Below are positions 1-9,336 of a DNA stretch of 64,000 bases, in pieces. The stretch is from positions 41,629 through 105,628 of the forward strand of contig CAVVAX010000027.1 of the NCBI GenBank assembly GCA_963746275.1. The letters run 5' to 3'. Made by a program: the position numbers and the translations under genes. This stretch comes from JAEULH01 sp963746275. GTDB taxonomy: Bacteria > Pseudomonadota > Alphaproteobacteria > Rhodospirillales > Defluviicoccaceae. Within the stretch, counting starts at the first letter, position 1, and every line of letters starts with the position of its first letter. The notes under the pieces were generated by a model that made no database searches, was not told the origin of the DNA, and worked only from the letters and a program-made list of their open reading frames with translations.

Positions 1-1
1 G

Positions 2-376
2 ACCCCGGGGGGAACCGTGCTGCTCCACGCCCACCGGGCGGTCGAGAGTCTCACCCTCGACCGCGAGGCGGCGCACCTCAAGGACGAGCTCATGCCCCGC
101 TACGCCGAGCTGATCTACAACGGCTTCTGGTTTGCGCCGGAGCGCGAGGCGCTGCAGGCGCTCATCGACCATACCCAGCGGGCGGTGACCGGGACGGCCC
201 GGCTGAAGCTCTACAAGGGCAACGTCATCGTCACCGGGCGCAAGGCGCCGAAGAGCCTCTACGACCAGTCCGTCGCGACCTTCGAGGCCGACACCGTCTA
301 CGACCAGCGCGACGCCGCCGGCTTCATCAAGCTCAACGCCCTGCGGCTGCGCCTCGCCAACCGGCAGGCCAGGTAG
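2..376 (+). CDS. argG: argininosuccinate synthase, C-terminal part (cut by window start)
   Basis: This is the last ~124 residues of argininosuccinate synthase, which joins citrulline and aspartate with ATP in arginine synthesis. The open frame runs off the left edge and begins with the conserved TPGGT segment followed by HRAVESLTLDR. Further on are the family's LKDELMPRYAELIYNGFWF block and a C-terminal tail with KLYKGNV. These are recognisable parts of the synthetase/multimerisation domain. The true start lies outside the window, so regulation and upstream partners cannot be seen. The next gene is convergent and begins only 11 bases after the stop. Confidence 0.93.
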   Translation, partial: TPGGTVLLHAHRAVESLTLDREAAHLKDELMPRYAELIYNGFWFAPEREALQALIDHTQRAVTGTARLKLYKGNVIVTGRKAPKSLYDQSVATFEADTVYDQRDAAGFIKLNALRLRLANRQAR

Positions 377-387
377 CTGCGCAAGGC

Positions 388-1128
388 TCAGGGGGCGACG
401 TCGACAACCTCGGCGAGCAGGCGAGCGACGAAGCGCGGCACCAACTCGGTCGCCGGGCCGTAGAGCGCTTCGTCGAACAGGCTTGCGCCGGTGGATGGTT
501 CCAAATTGAGCTCCACGGCATGCGCGTCCGTGTAGCTCTTGATGTGGCGAACAAAGCCGGCGGCTGGGTAGACGTTGCCGGACGTGCCGACGGACATGAA
601 CAGGTCGCACGTGTCCAGCGCCGCATAGATGCGGTCGATGGCCAACGGCATCTCGCCGAACCAGACGACGTGTGGCCGCAGCCCGCCGGCGCGGTGGCAC
701 GAGGGGCACACGTCGGAGGTCGCGAGGTCGTCCAGCCAGTCGATCAGGGCATCGCAGGACTGGCATCGGACCTTCTTCAGCTCACCGTGCATGTGGATCA
801 GGTTGCGGCTGCCGGCGCGGTCGTGCAGGTCGTCGATGTTCTGGGTGACGAGGAGCACCTCCCCGGGCCATTCGCGCTCCAGCCGGGCCAGCGCCAGGTG
901 GGCGGCGTTGGGGACGACCGTCGGGTCGGCGAGGGCGCTGCGCCTCGCGTTGTAGAACTGGTGCACGAGCAGCGGATCGCGCACGAACGCCTCGGGCGTC
1001 GCGACGTCCTCCAGGCGAACGCGCTCCCAGATGCCGTCGGCGCAGCGGAAGGTATCCAGGCCGGACTCCTTGGAGATGCCGGCCCCGGTGAGGATGACGA
1101 TATTGCGGGTGGGCAGGCTTGTGGGCAT
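388..1128 (-). CDS. cobB: NAD-dependent protein deacylase, sirtuin class III
   Basis: A 246-residue sirtuin that removes acyl groups from lysines using NAD+. The Rossmann-fold start shows GAGISKESG (residues ~15-23), followed by the NAD-binding TQNIDDLH and the catalytic histidine in HMHGEL. A zinc ribbon has two Cys pairs, CQSC and CPSC. Residues FYNARR supply the Tyr-x-x-Arg pair that in class III sirtuins (SIRT5, E. coli CobB) recognises succinyl or malonyl lysine, so desuccinylase activity is likely. Length fits the family. The gene converges on argG and is divergent from the phosphatase gene at 1191. Confidence 0.92.
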   Translation of the reverse strand: MPTSLPTRNIVILTGAGISKESGLDTFRCADGIWERVRLEDVATPEAFVRDPLLVHQFYNARRSALADPTVVPNAAHLALARLEREWPGEVLLVTQNIDDLHDRAGSRNLIHMHGELKKVRCQSCDALIDWLDDLATSDVCPSCHRAGGLRPHVVWFGEMPLAIDRIYAALDTCDLFMSVGTSGNVYPAAGFVRHIKSYTDAHAVELNLEPSTGASLFDEALYGPATELVPRFVARLLAEVVDVAP

Positions 1129-1190
1129 GGCCGCATCAGCACTCTCATGAATGATCGAAGAACGAGCTTGAGGCTAGGACCGTGGATGTG

Positions 1191-1728
1191 ATGATCAAGG
1201 TGTTATTCGTCTGTCTCGGGAACATATGCCGCTCGCCGGCGGCCGAGGCCAGCTTCCGCGCGCTCCTCGCGCGCCATGGGCTCGACGGCCGGATCCTGGT
1301 GGACAGCGCCGCCACCAGCAGCATGCAGATCGGCAAGGCGCCCGACCCCCGCGACCCAGGCGGTTGCTCGGCAGCGTGGCCTCGATCTCGCTGGCTTACG
1401 GGCAAGACAAGTCCAGCAGGCCGATTTCCACCGCTTCGACCACATCCTGGCAATGGACCGGGCGAACCTCAAGGACCTTCGCGCGGTCCGCCCGCCGGCC
1501 GCAACGGCGCGGATTGGCCTGTTCCTCGAGCGTGCGGAGGGTACGAGATGCGCCGACGTTGCCGATCCTTACCTGGAGGAGGGCCTGGCGGCATTCCAGC
1601 AGATGTTCGAACGGATCGAGGCGGGCTGTTTGGGATTACTCGGCTGGCTTGGCCGCGAGCATCCGGAACTGCTCGGCGGTGCGAGGGCGAAACCGGCACC
1701 GGCAGACGCGGCGGAGCGGCGAGGGTAG
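1191..1728 (+). CDS. low-molecular-weight protein tyrosine phosphatase (frameshifted)
   Basis: A low-molecular-weight phosphotyrosine phosphatase of about 178 residues if one indel is corrected. The P-loop CLGNICRS near the N terminus holds the nucleophilic Cys and the Arg. The general-acid loop is ADVADPYLEE near the middle. The two halves lie in different frames. The switch is at the five-C run 1346-1350, and removing one C gives a continuous PDPATQAVARQRG. Without correction the first frame runs on into the next gene and creates a false fusion. Start: ATG 1191 with AGGA upstream; GTG 1182 is an in-frame alternative. It is followed after 2 bases by the HAD gene, which suggests co-transcription. 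An extra C from sequencing is more likely than a true pseudogene. Confidence 0.8.
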
Positions 1729-1730
1729 CC

Positions 1731-2384
1731 ATGCCGGAGCTCATCATTTTCGACTGCGACGGCGTCCTCGTCGACAGCGAGCCCCTCGCCGCGGCCGCTC
1801 TCGCCGCCGAGCTAGCCGATGCCGGTATCGAGACGACGGCGCAGGAGTGCCTCGATCACTTCACCGGCTTGTCCATTGAGAGCGTCATCGCCTGCATCGA
1901 GGACCGCTGGCGGCGGAGGCTTCCCGCGACCTTTCGCGACCAGTTGAAGGAGCGCGATTACGACGCCTTCCGCCGCCACCTCCGCCCGATCGAGGGCGTT
2001 GAGGCGCTGCTATCGTCGCTGACGACGCCTAAGTGCGTCGCCTCGTCCGGCTCGCTGGAGAAGCTCGGGGTGACGCTGAACGCGACCGGGCTCATGACCC
2101 ACTTCGCGCCCAATGTCTTCTCCGCCGAGCAGGTCGCGCGCGGCAAGCCGGCGCCGGATCTGTTCCTCTATGCCGCCCAGCGCATGGGCGCGCGGCCCGG
2201 CCACTGCCTCGTCGTCGAGGACAGCATCGCCGGCGTCACCGCGGCCCGCGCCGCCGGAATGGAGGTGATCGGCTATGCCGGCGGCGGCCACGCGAACGGG
2301 GGCTACGGCGAGCGGCTGAGGGCGGCGGGCGCGGAGCAGGTGGTCAGCACAATGGAGCGGCTCGCCAGAGAGTTAACGCGGTGA
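1731..2384 (+). CDS. HAD-superfamily hydrolase (beta-phosphoglucomutase/phosphatase-like)
   Basis: A 217-residue HAD hydrolase. Motif I is FDCDGVLVDSE at residues ~6-16, with the nucleophilic and acid/base Asp. Motif II Ser/Thr lies in CVASSGS, motif III Lys in RGKPAPDLF, and motif IV in VVEDSIAGVTAARAAGM. The small alpha-helical cap between motifs I and II is typical of the beta-phosphoglucomutase/GPH-like subfamily, which acts on sugar phosphates. The exact substrate cannot be read from sequence. The ATG lies 2 bases after the phosphatase stop, so the two genes probably share a transcript. Confidence 0.88.
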   Translation: MPELIIFDCDGVLVDSEPLAAAALAAELADAGIETTAQECLDHFTGLSIESVIACIEDRWRRRLPATFRDQLKERDYDAFRRHLRPIEGVEALLSSLTTPKCVASSGSLEKLGVTLNATGLMTHFAPNVFSAEQVARGKPAPDLFLYAAQRMGARPGHCLVVEDSIAGVTAARAAGMEVIGYAGGGHANGGYGERLRAAGAEQVVSTMERLARELTR

Positions 2385-2692
2385 GCCAGCAGCCGGCGGC
2401 ATCCCGGAACACGTTGTCTCTGCGCGAGGTCAGAGCGCTGTTGATAACAAATATCACCGACCGGGGTGGAGTGATGCGCATAGTCCGCATGGGTGCGGCG
2501 CGTAAGAATCGGGCTTATGCTTTGCGATCGTTATGCTATAGTTCCTTTGTGTACTTGAGACGAAGCGGACGGAGAACTCCTGAGAGAGCTCGTTCCCCGG
2601 GGGGATGAGATAGGGGGTCGAGAGCGCGAGCTTGTCGAACGCGTCGCGCCGGCTCTCAGGATCCGGAAGCTGACGCCGGGGGCGTCGCCTGT
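2385..2692. other. intergenic stretch, no gene recognised
   Basis: This 308-base gap separates the plus-strand HAD gene from the convergent thpR. It is less GC-rich around 2500-2560, but I see no tRNA, clear hairpin with a T tract, or convincing small gene. A short minus-strand open frame (2454-2696) has low-complexity arginine-rich composition and no recognisable motif. Confidence 0.5.
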
Positions 2693-3265
2693 TCACGGGG
2701 GGTTGAGGCGGCGCCCCTCTGCGTCCGGCTCTGACAGGTCGTAATCGACCAGACGCTCGTAATGGGCGCCCTCACTGCCGAGATGGCTGCGAAACAGGGT
2801 GAACTGGCTGACCCAGACCGGGCCGATCTGCAGCCCGTTGCGCCGCTCCATATACGAGCCGATCCTGGCCGAAGCGCCGTTCCTGAAGCGGGCGAGGGTG
2901 ATGTGCGGCTTGAACTTGCGCCGTTCCGCCGGCAGCCCGGCGCGGCTGACGGCGACGTCGACCTTGTCGCGGATGCGCACGAGCAGGTCGTTCTTCTCGA
3001 CGCCCGCCCAGAGCGTATGCACCTTGCCGCCGCTCTCGAAGCAGCCCACGCCGGAAATCAGCAAGGGGAACGCCGGCGAGCGAAGCCGGCCCAGCGCCTG
3101 GAACACGTCGTCGGCGGTGGCGCCATCCACCTCGCCGATGAAGCGGAGCGTGACGTGGAAGGCGGATGTGTCGACCCATCGTGCGCCCGGCAGCCCGGAA
3201 CAGATCCCCTGCAACTCGTCGGTTACGTCTTCCGGAAGCGGGATGGCGACGAAGAGACGAAGCAA
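2693..3265 (-). CDS. thpR: RNA 2',3'-cyclic phosphodiesterase (ThpR/LigT, 2H family)
   Basis: A 190-residue 2H phosphoesterase that opens 2',3'-cyclic phosphates at RNA ends; it was historically called 2'-5' RNA ligase. Both signature motifs are present: HVTL near residue 45 and HITL near residue 125. The N terminus LRLFVAIPLP is the usual start of the family. The start chosen is TTG at 3265, because GAGAGG lies about 6 bases upstream and the protein then begins exactly where homologues do. ATGs at 3295 and 3310 are in frame but would add an unrelated N-terminal tail. The gene stands alone between two convergent or divergent neighbours. Confidence 0.88.
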   Translation of the reverse strand: MLRLFVAIPLPEDVTDELQGICSGLPGARWVDTSAFHVTLRFIGEVDGATADDVFQALGRLRSPAFPLLISGVGCFESGGKVHTLWAGVEKNDLLVRIRDKVDVAVSRAGLPAERRKFKPHITLARFRNGASARIGSYMERRNGLQIGPVWVSQFTLFRSHLGSEGAHYERLVDYDLSEPDAEGRRLNPP

Positions 3266-3529
3266 GGCGCACCTCTCGGCGGCTGAACAAGCCATCAGCG
3301 GGCCGAGCATCCCGCCGCGTCGCTCAAGTCTAGGCGGTCTTGGCGGCAGATGCTATCGGTTCGCGGCCACGGTCAATGGCTCGCGTCAGCCGTCCGCTTC
3401 GACAAGTCTCTCAAGAAGCCGCACAATGCCCATTAGCCGAGGCTTGCGACCATGCGAGCAGGCTTGAAGCGGAAGTACAGGCGGCCATATAGACGTCGAG
3501 CCACCCAACCTGAGGATGAGAGGCGACAG

Positions 3530-4270
3530 ATGGCAGTGGGACCTGACAGGAGGTTCGAACTCGGCACGCGGACGATGACCGGTGCGCAAGCGGAAGCTGC
3601 GGGCATCGACGTCGGCCTGCGCGAGTATATGCTGAGAGTTTACAATTACATGGCACTGGGCGTCGCCCTGACCGGCGTCGTCTCCATGCTCGTTGCGGCC
3701 AATCCCGCGGTGATGCAGGCGGTCGTCGGTGGGCCGATGATCTGGGTGCTGTTCGCCGGCATCTTGGGCCTCGGCTTCTTCGCGCCGCGGGTGATGATGA
3801 CCAAGAGCGTCGGCGCCGCTCAGGCTTGCTTCTGGGTCTACGCGGCCATGTGGGGCGCGCTGATCGCGCCATACTTCTACATGTACACCCAGGCGAGCAT
3901 CGCGCGGGCGTTCTTCATCACGGCGGCCGCGTTCGCGGGCATGAGCCTGTACGGGTATACGACTAAGAAGGACCTGACGGCGATGGGCCGGTTCCTGGTG
4001 ATGGCCAGCTTCGGCATCCTCATCGCCCTGGTGGTCAACATCTTCCTGCAGTCGTCCGGCCTGCACCTGGCGATGTCGATCATCGTGCCGGTGGTCTTCG
4101 CCGGGCTGACCGCCTACGAGACCCAGCAGATCAAGTCCTGGTACTACGAGTTGGATGCGGCTGACGTCTCGCACCGCAAGGGCATTTTCGGCGCGTTCAT
4201 GCTCTACGGCAGCTTCGTCACCATGTTCATCTGGATCCTGCAACTCTTCGGCGTGGCACGCAGCGAGTAG
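3530..4270 (+). CDS. Bax inhibitor-1/YccA family membrane protein
   Basis: A 246-residue integral membrane protein of the Bax inhibitor-1 (BI-1/YccA) family. After a ~45-residue polar N terminus there are about seven hydrophobic segments, from YNYMALGVALTGVVSML to the last at FVTMFIWILQLFG. The helix-6 motif AYETQQIKSWY and the conserved Asp in the loop before the last helix are present. In E. coli YccA modulates FtsH; other members act as pH-gated calcium leak channels. The role here is inferred only. Start ATG 3530 has GAGAGG upstream; longer in-frame versions add an Arg-rich tail. A strong terminator follows. Confidence 0.88.
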   Translation: MAVGPDRRFELGTRTMTGAQAEAAGIDVGLREYMLRVYNYMALGVALTGVVSMLVAANPAVMQAVVGGPMIWVLFAGILGLGFFAPRVMMTKSVGAAQACFWVYAAMWGALIAPYFYMYTQASIARAFFITAAAFAGMSLYGYTTKKDLTAMGRFLVMASFGILIALVVNIFLQSSGLHLAMSIIVPVVFAGLTAYETQQIKSWYYELDAADVSHRKGIFGAFMLYGSFVTMFIWILQLFGVARSE

Positions 4271-4305
4271 CTCGTCCTGCCGTCGCCCCGCCAGGTGCGG
4301 CCAAA

Positions 4306-4336
4306 ACCCCCGGAAGCCCTGCTTCCGGGGGTTTTT
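4306..4336 (+). terminator. Rho-independent terminator after the BI-1 gene
   Basis: A perfect GC-rich stem (4306-4317 pairing with 4321-4332), a 3-base loop CCT, and a run of T. The other side has a matching A run, so it could also stop the convergent transcript of the carboxymuconolactone decarboxylase-like gene. Confidence 0.9.
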
Positions 4337-4338
4337 CG

Positions 4339-4692
4339 TCAGGCCGGCGCGCTGAGCTGCTCGAAGGCGTCGACGGCATAGGCGCCGTAGACGGTAGAGG
4401 GGCCGCCCCCCATCATGATCGCGACGCCGATCATGTCCATGAACTCCTGGCGGCTGGCGCCAGCCCTGATCGCGCCGCGGGTATGGAAGCCGATACAGCC
4501 GTCGCAGCGAAGGGCGATGGAGATGGCGCAGGCGATCAACTCCTTCATCTTTGGATCCAGCGCCCCGTCAGCCTTGGCACTGTCGGCCAAGCTGCCGAAG
4601 CCACGCATCGGGCCGGGGATGTCGCGGTGCATCGTCCGCAACGTCTTCGTCAGGTGGCTTACGATCTCGGTGTAGTCCTTGTCGCTCATCAA
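4339..4692 (-). CDS. carboxymuconolactone decarboxylase/AhpD-like family protein
   Basis: A 117-residue protein of the CMD/AhpD fold. The redox signature CDGCIGFH (Cys-x-x-Cys-x-x-x-His) is present near residue 62, within the usual MKELIACAISIALRC context. Members of this type (AhpD-like) act as small thiol peroxidase-related proteins, so antioxidant function is more likely than true carboxymuconolactone decarboxylation. MM at the start leaves two equivalent start codons. The gene is monocistronic and converges on the terminator at 4306-4336. The upstream region is shared with the divergent pgi gene. Confidence 0.88.
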   Translation of the reverse strand: MMSDKDYTEIVSHLTKTLRTMHRDIPGPMRGFGSLADSAKADGALDPKMKELIACAISIALRCDGCIGFHTRGAIRAGASRQEFMDMIGVAIMMGGGPSTVYGAYAVDAFEQLSAPA

Positions 4693-4908
4693 CGCCCTCC
4701 TCAGGCGGCCCGGCCGTTAAAGCCGCGTAGCTTATATTAGCTGAAGCTGATTTGTATAGGACTCAGCTACCGGGGTGCGGGGGCGCGCGGCCTCACTTTG
4801 TCTTGCCTGCGGCTCTTCTTTGCGAGCAAAATCCCTACGCCCTGGCCGCGGCCGCGGCCAGGGCGAAAGTAGAACATAGAAACGGAATGCCGGAGCAAAG
4901 GGACCGAA

Positions 4909-6555
4909 ATGCCGTCCGACACTATCCAATCCGCTTGGAAAGCGCTCGAAGATCATCGTGCGGCGTTGTCCGCCGTCACTATGCGCCATCTATTTCGGGA
5001 CGATCCGAGCCGGTTTAGCCAATTTTCGAAGACGGCGGGTAACGTGCTGCTCGATTACTCGAAGAACTTGATTACGAAAGAAACACTCGGACTGCTTCTC
5101 GACCTTGCCCGGGCTGCCGCCGTTGAGGACTGGCGCGAGCGCATGTTCTCGGGCGAGAGGATCAACACCACGGAAGGGAGGGCGGTTCTTCACGTCGCCC
5201 TGCGCAATGCCCTCGACCGGCCGATCCGAGTGGATGGGAAGGACGTGATGCCGGAGGTGGGCCGGGTGCTGGAGCAGATGCGAGCGTTCTCGACCGCGGT
5301 GCGCGACGGCTCGTGGAAGGGGCACACCGGCGCACGGATCAGCGACGTCGTCAACATCGGCATCGGCGGCTCCGACCTCGGCCCGGTGATGGTGACCGAG
5401 GCTCTCAAGCCCTACCAGCAGGCTGGCCTCGGCGTGCACTTCGTTTCCAACGTCGACGGAACCCACATCGCCGAGACGTTGCGCGGCCTCAACCCGGAGA
5501 CGACGCTGTTCATCGTCGCTTCCAAGACCTTTACGACGCAGGAGACCATCGCCAACGCGAAGACGGCGCGCTCATGGCTGGTCGAGGCCCTCGGCGAGGC
5601 CGCCGTGGCGAAACACTTCGTTGCGCTTTCGACCAACGCCAAGGCCGTCTCCGAGTTCGGCATCGACGTCGCCAACATGTTCGAGTTCTGGGATTGGGTC
5701 GGCGGCCGCTACTCGCTGTGGTCGGCGATCGGGCTGCCGATCGCGGTCGCCATCGGCATGGACCGGTTCGAGGAGCTCCTTGCCGGCGGCCGGGCCATGG
5801 ACGAGCACTTCCGGACGACCCCGCTGGAGGCGAACCTGCCGGTGCTGATGGCGATGATCGGCATCTGGAACTCGGACCTGCTTGGCGCCGAGGCCTACGC
5901 CGTCCTCCCTTACGACCAGTATCTCCACCGCCTGCCCGCGTACCTGCAACAGGCGGACATGGAGAGCAACGGCAAGTCGGTGAGCAGGGACGGCCGGCCG
6001 GTCGATCATGCGACGGGGCCGGTGCTGTTCGGTGAGCCAGGGACCAACGGCCAGCATTCCTTCTACCAGCTCCTGCACCAGGGCACCCGGCTTGTGGCCT
6101 GCGACTTCCTCGCGCCGGCGAACAGCCACAACCCCATCGGCGACCACCACCGCCTGCTGCTCTCCAACTTCTTCGCCCAGACCGAGGCGCTGATGCGGGG
6201 CAAGACGGCGGACGAGGCGCGGGCCGAGCTCGAAGGGGAGGGGCGGTCCGCGGAGGAGGTCGCGTTCCTTTCGCCGCACAAGGTGTTTCCCGGCAACCGG
6301 CCGACGAACTCGATCCTGTTTCCGATACTGGACCCCTTCACCCTCGGGATGCTGATCGCGCTCTACGAGCACAAGATCTTCGTCCAAGGCATCGTCTGGC
6401 AGATCAACTCCTTCGACCAATGGGGCGTCGAGCTCGGCAAGCAGTTGGCCAAGACCATCCTTCCGGAGTTGGAGACGGAGGCGCCGGTCGAAAGCCACGA
6501 CGCCTCCACAAACGGACTGATCAACGCCTACAAGGAGATGCGACAGCGGGCATAA
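4909..6555 (+). CDS. pgi: glucose-6-phosphate isomerase
   Basis: A 548-residue phosphoglucose isomerase, interconverting glucose-6-phosphate and fructose-6-phosphate. Both family signatures are visible: the sugar-phosphate loop around NIGIGGSDLGP with GGRYSLWSAIGLPIA, and the C-terminal block ending GVELGKQLA. Catalytic-site segments GQHSFYQLLHQGT and GNRPTNSIL are intact. Length matches the full-size bacterial enzyme. AAAGGG upstream of ATG 4909 is a plausible ribosome site. Its stop overlaps the mutL start (TAATG), so the two are translationally coupled. Confidence 0.97.
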   Translation: MPSDTIQSAWKALEDHRAALSAVTMRHLFRDDPSRFSQFSKTAGNVLLDYSKNLITKETLGLLLDLARAAAVEDWRERMFSGERINTTEGRAVLHVALRNALDRPIRVDGKDVMPEVGRVLEQMRAFSTAVRDGSWKGHTGARISDVVNIGIGGSDLGPVMVTEALKPYQQAGLGVHFVSNVDGTHIAETLRGLNPETTLFIVASKTFTTQETIANAKTARSWLVEALGEAAVAKHFVALSTNAKAVSEFGIDVANMFEFWDWVGGRYSLWSAIGLPIAVAIGMDRFEELLAGGRAMDEHFRTTPLEANLPVLMAMIGIWNSDLLGAEAYAVLPYDQYLHRLPAYLQQADMESNGKSVSRDGRPVDHATGPVLFGEPGTNGQHSFYQLLHQGTRLVACDFLAPANSHNPIGDHHRLLLSNFFAQTEALMRGKTADEARAELEGEGRSAEEVAFLSPHKVFPGNRPTNSILFPILDPFTLGMLIALYEHKIFVQGIVWQINSFDQWGVELGKQLAKTILPELETEAPVESHDASTNGLINAYKEMRQRA

Positions 6556-8375
6556 TGATCGTCCGCAGGCTTCCGGACGCGGTCGTCAACAGGATCGCCG
6601 CCGGCGAGGTGGTCGAGCGGCCGGCTTCGGTCGTCAAGGAACTGGTCGAAAACAGCATCGACGCCGGCGCGACCTTGATTCAGGTGCTGATTCGCGACGG
6701 CGGCCGGGCGCTGATTTCGGTCAGCGACGATGGCTGCGGCATGGCGCGCGAAGATCTGTGGCTCGCGGTCGACCGCCATGCGACATCCAAGCTTCCGGGA
6801 GAGACCCTCGACGACATCCGCTCCTTCGGCTTTCGCGGCGAGGCGTTGCCGTCGATCGCCGCCGTCTCAAGGCTCTCGATCGCGACGCGGCGGAAGGGCG
6901 ACGAGGCGGCGTGGTCGCTGGAGGTGACGGCCGGGCGGAAGGCGGACCCCGTTCCGGTCGCGCAGGCGGCCGGCACCCGCGTCGAGGCGCGGGACCTGTT
7001 CTTCGCCACCCCGGCGCGGCTGAAGTTCCTCAAGTCGCAAGCCACCGAGATCGGCCACGCCGTCGAGGCCGTGCAGCGGCTGGCGATGGCGCATCCGGGG
7101 ATCGGCTTCGTCGTCACCGACGGGAGCCGGCGATTGCTGAGCATTCCGGGCGACGGCGGCGATGTGGCGGCTGCGCGGCTCTCCAGGCTGGAGCGCGTCT
7201 TCGGCATGGACTTCGCCCGCTCCGCCGTCGCCGTCGGCGGCGAACGCGAAGGCGCCCTGGTCAGCGGCTTCGCCGGCCTGCCGACGCTGAACCGTCGTCT
7301 CGCTTCGATGCAGTTCCTGTTTGTCAACGGCAGGCCGGTCCGCGACCGGCTGCTCTACGGCGCGATCCGCGCCGCCTACCAGGGCCTGCTGCCGTCCGAT
7401 CGCCACGCCGTAGCGGCGGTTTTCCTCGACGTTCCGGCCAGCGAGGTCGACGTCAACGTGCATCCGATGAAGACAGAGGTGCGCTTTCGCGATGCCGGGC
7501 TCGTCCGTGGGCTCATCGTCTCGGCGCTGCGCCATGCCCTGGCCGAGGGCGGGCATCGGACCGCCGTCACCTCCGAGTTCACCGCTGCTGCCGCGTCTGG
7601 CGGCGCGAGGTCCGGCCGCGGTTGGTTGGGGCCTCTGGCGGCAAGACCGCCGACTGCGGCACGCTCGTTCCCGGGGCTTGGCGAAGGACCACGAGCCTTC
7701 GGCTTCGACCTGCCGTCCAGTGCAGACGCGCCCGTGCAGGCGCAGTCGGCAGAGGAGATGCGGGGAGCGGAGGCGGGGCGGGGGACAGGCGCGGAGTGGC
7801 CGCTTGGCGTGGCGCGCGCGCAGGTGCATGCGACCTACATCGTCGCCGAGACGGCGGATGGCGTGGTCATCGTCGACCAGCACGCAGCGCACGAGCGGCT
7901 GACCCAGGAGCGGCTAAAGCGGGCCTTGGCCGAGAACTCTCTGGCGCGGCAGGGGCTGCTCATCCCCGAGATCGTCGAACTGGACGAGGGGCGCGTGGCC
8001 GCGCTCGTGGCGCGGGCGGACGAACTTGCAGTGCTGGGGCTCGTCGTCGAAGCGTTTGGTCATGACGCCGTCGTCGTCCGTGAGGTGCCGGCGCTGCTCG
8101 GTGGCGCGGAGGTGGGGGCGCTGGTCCGCGACCTAGCCGACGAGATGGCGGGCGACGACCTGGCGCTATCGCTGCAGGAGCGGCTGGACAAGGTGATCGC
8201 GACGATCGCCTGCCATCACAGCGTGCGCGCCGGCCGCCTGCTGACGGGCCAGGAGATGAATGCTTTGCTCCGGGAAATGGAGCGCACAGCCCATTCCGGC
8301 CAGTGCAGCCACGGCCGGCCGACGTACGTCGAGCTTAAGCTCTCCGATATCGAGAGGCTGTTCGGCCGGCGTTGA
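6555..8375 (+). CDS. mutL: DNA mismatch repair protein MutL (endonuclease type)
   Basis: A 606-residue MutL. The GHKL ATPase motifs are all present: ENSIDAGA, DDGCGM, HATSKL and FGFRGEALPSIAAVS. Mid-protein is a variable proline/alanine-rich linker (about residues 340-410). The C-terminal dimerisation domain carries DQHAAHERLTQE, which fits the DQHA-x2-E-x4-E endonuclease motif, plus ACHH and CSHGRP metal-site motifs. This MutL therefore probably nicks DNA itself, as expected where MutH is absent. ATG 6555 shares its A with the pgi stop. The same overlap argues for this start over longer in-frame versions. Confidence 0.96.
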   Translation: MIVRRLPDAVVNRIAAGEVVERPASVVKELVENSIDAGATLIQVLIRDGGRALISVSDDGCGMAREDLWLAVDRHATSKLPGETLDDIRSFGFRGEALPSIAAVSRLSIATRRKGDEAAWSLEVTAGRKADPVPVAQAAGTRVEARDLFFATPARLKFLKSQATEIGHAVEAVQRLAMAHPGIGFVVTDGSRRLLSIPGDGGDVAAARLSRLERVFGMDFARSAVAVGGEREGALVSGFAGLPTLNRRLASMQFLFVNGRPVRDRLLYGAIRAAYQGLLPSDRHAVAAVFLDVPASEVDVNVHPMKTEVRFRDAGLVRGLIVSALRHALAEGGHRTAVTSEFTAAAASGGARSGRGWLGPLAARPPTAARSFPGLGEGPRAFGFDLPSSADAPVQAQSAEEMRGAEAGRGTGAEWPLGVARAQVHATYIVAETADGVVIVDQHAAHERLTQERLKRALAENSLARQGLLIPEIVELDEGRVAALVARADELAVLGLVVEAFGHDAVVVREVPALLGGAEVGALVRDLADEMAGDDLALSLQERLDKVIATIACHHSVRAGRLLTGQEMNALLREMERTAHSGQCSHGRPTYVELKLSDIERLFGRR

Positions 8376-8616
8376 CGCTTCATCCCGATCTCGTCGGGAC
8401 GATCTCGGGGTGCCAGGAGGAAAAAGGGGAGAAGGGCCGCGATACCTCATCCGAGGCTACAAAGGAGCAATGCCTGTTGTTATAGCAGATGCCCGGTCCG
8501 CCGGAAGTGATGGCCGTCACATCCCGCCGCTCGCATGCCTGTTAACATGGCGATCTACTTGACGGAGCGGCCCGTGCTTGGCCCACGTCCGCGATGAACC
8601 GCAAACCGTGGAGGCC

Positions 8617-9336
8617 ATGATCTTCGCTTTCCTACGGAAAGTCTCGGCTGCGACGCTGGCGGGATGGCTCCTGTTTCAGGTTCAGGGGCGGATCCTTATG
8701 CTGGAAGAGCCCGATGCGGTAGGGCCAGCAATGCCGGCCGCCGCAGCGGCGCTCGAGCCGGCGGCGCGCCGGCCGACGGCGATCACGACCGGCCGGGACG
8801 GACACTTTGCGGCTTCAACGTACGCGACGCGCGTGGCCGATGGCTTTTTTTCCCCGCAGGACGTCCAGAACTGGCAGGAACGCGGGGCTCTTGAATGGAC
8901 CTCTGGTCAGGACGCTGGCGCAGCTCCGACAACACCTGGCGCTGCGTCCCCGCTGCGCCCGGCGAGCGGCCGGTCGATGACGATCACGGCCGGTCGGGAC
9001 GGGCACTTCACGCTCGGCGCCCGGGTGAACGGCAAGGCCGTCCGCTTCATGATCGACACGGGGGCCAGCGGCGTCGTCCTGAGCCGAGAAGATGCCGCCC
9101 GAGTTGGGTTGCGGCCGCGCGGGCAGGATTTCACTGGAACTGCGCGCACTGCCAACGGCCAGGTCCGCTACGCGCCAGTGGTGCTGCGCGATCTCCGCGT
9201 GGGTGCGCTGACCCTGAGTCAGGTCGAGGCGGTGGTCAACGGCGGGCGGCTGGACGTCTCGCTGCTCGGGATGGACTTTCTCCGCCAACTTAAGGCCTAC
9301 GAGGTCAGGAACAACCGGCTCGTTCTCTACTGGTGA
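8617..9336 (+). CDS. retropepsin-like aspartic protease, TIGR02281 type
   Basis: A 239-residue single-domain aspartic protease of clan AA, resembling the TIGR02281 family common in alphaproteobacteria. The N terminus has a hydrophobic segment (LAGWLLFQV) that should anchor it in the inner membrane. The catalytic loop MIDTGASGVVLS lies near residue 148, and the later SLLGMDFLRQL is the family's second motif. Only one Asp-Thr-Gly is present, so it must dimerise. Two similar segments, TTGRDGHF and TAGRDGHF, suggest an internal duplication before the catalytic domain. ATG 8617 has GGAGG close upstream; TTG 8578 is an in-frame alternative. Confidence 0.83.
   Translation: MIFAFLRKVSAATLAGWLLFQVQGRILMLEEPDAVGPAMPAAAAALEPAARRPTAITTGRDGHFAASTYATRVADGFFSPQDVQNWQERGALEWTSGQDAGAAPTTPGAASPLRPASGRSMTITAGRDGHFTLGARVNGKAVRFMIDTGASGVVLSREDAARVGLRPRGQDFTGTARTANGQVRYAPVVLRDLRVGALTLSQVEAVVNGGRLDVSLLGMDFLRQLKAYEVRNNRLVLYW

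Noticed and set aside
1182..2384. A 400-residue open frame apparently fusing a tyrosine phosphatase start to the HAD hydrolase
   Set aside because: The phosphatase continues in another frame to its own stop at 1728, and the HAD gene has its own ATG at 1731. The fusion is a by-product of one extra C.
4738..4769. TAGCTGA...TCAGCTA inverted repeat between the CMD gene and pgi
   Set aside because: Seven-base arms with an 18-base spacer are too weak to call as an operator without other copies.
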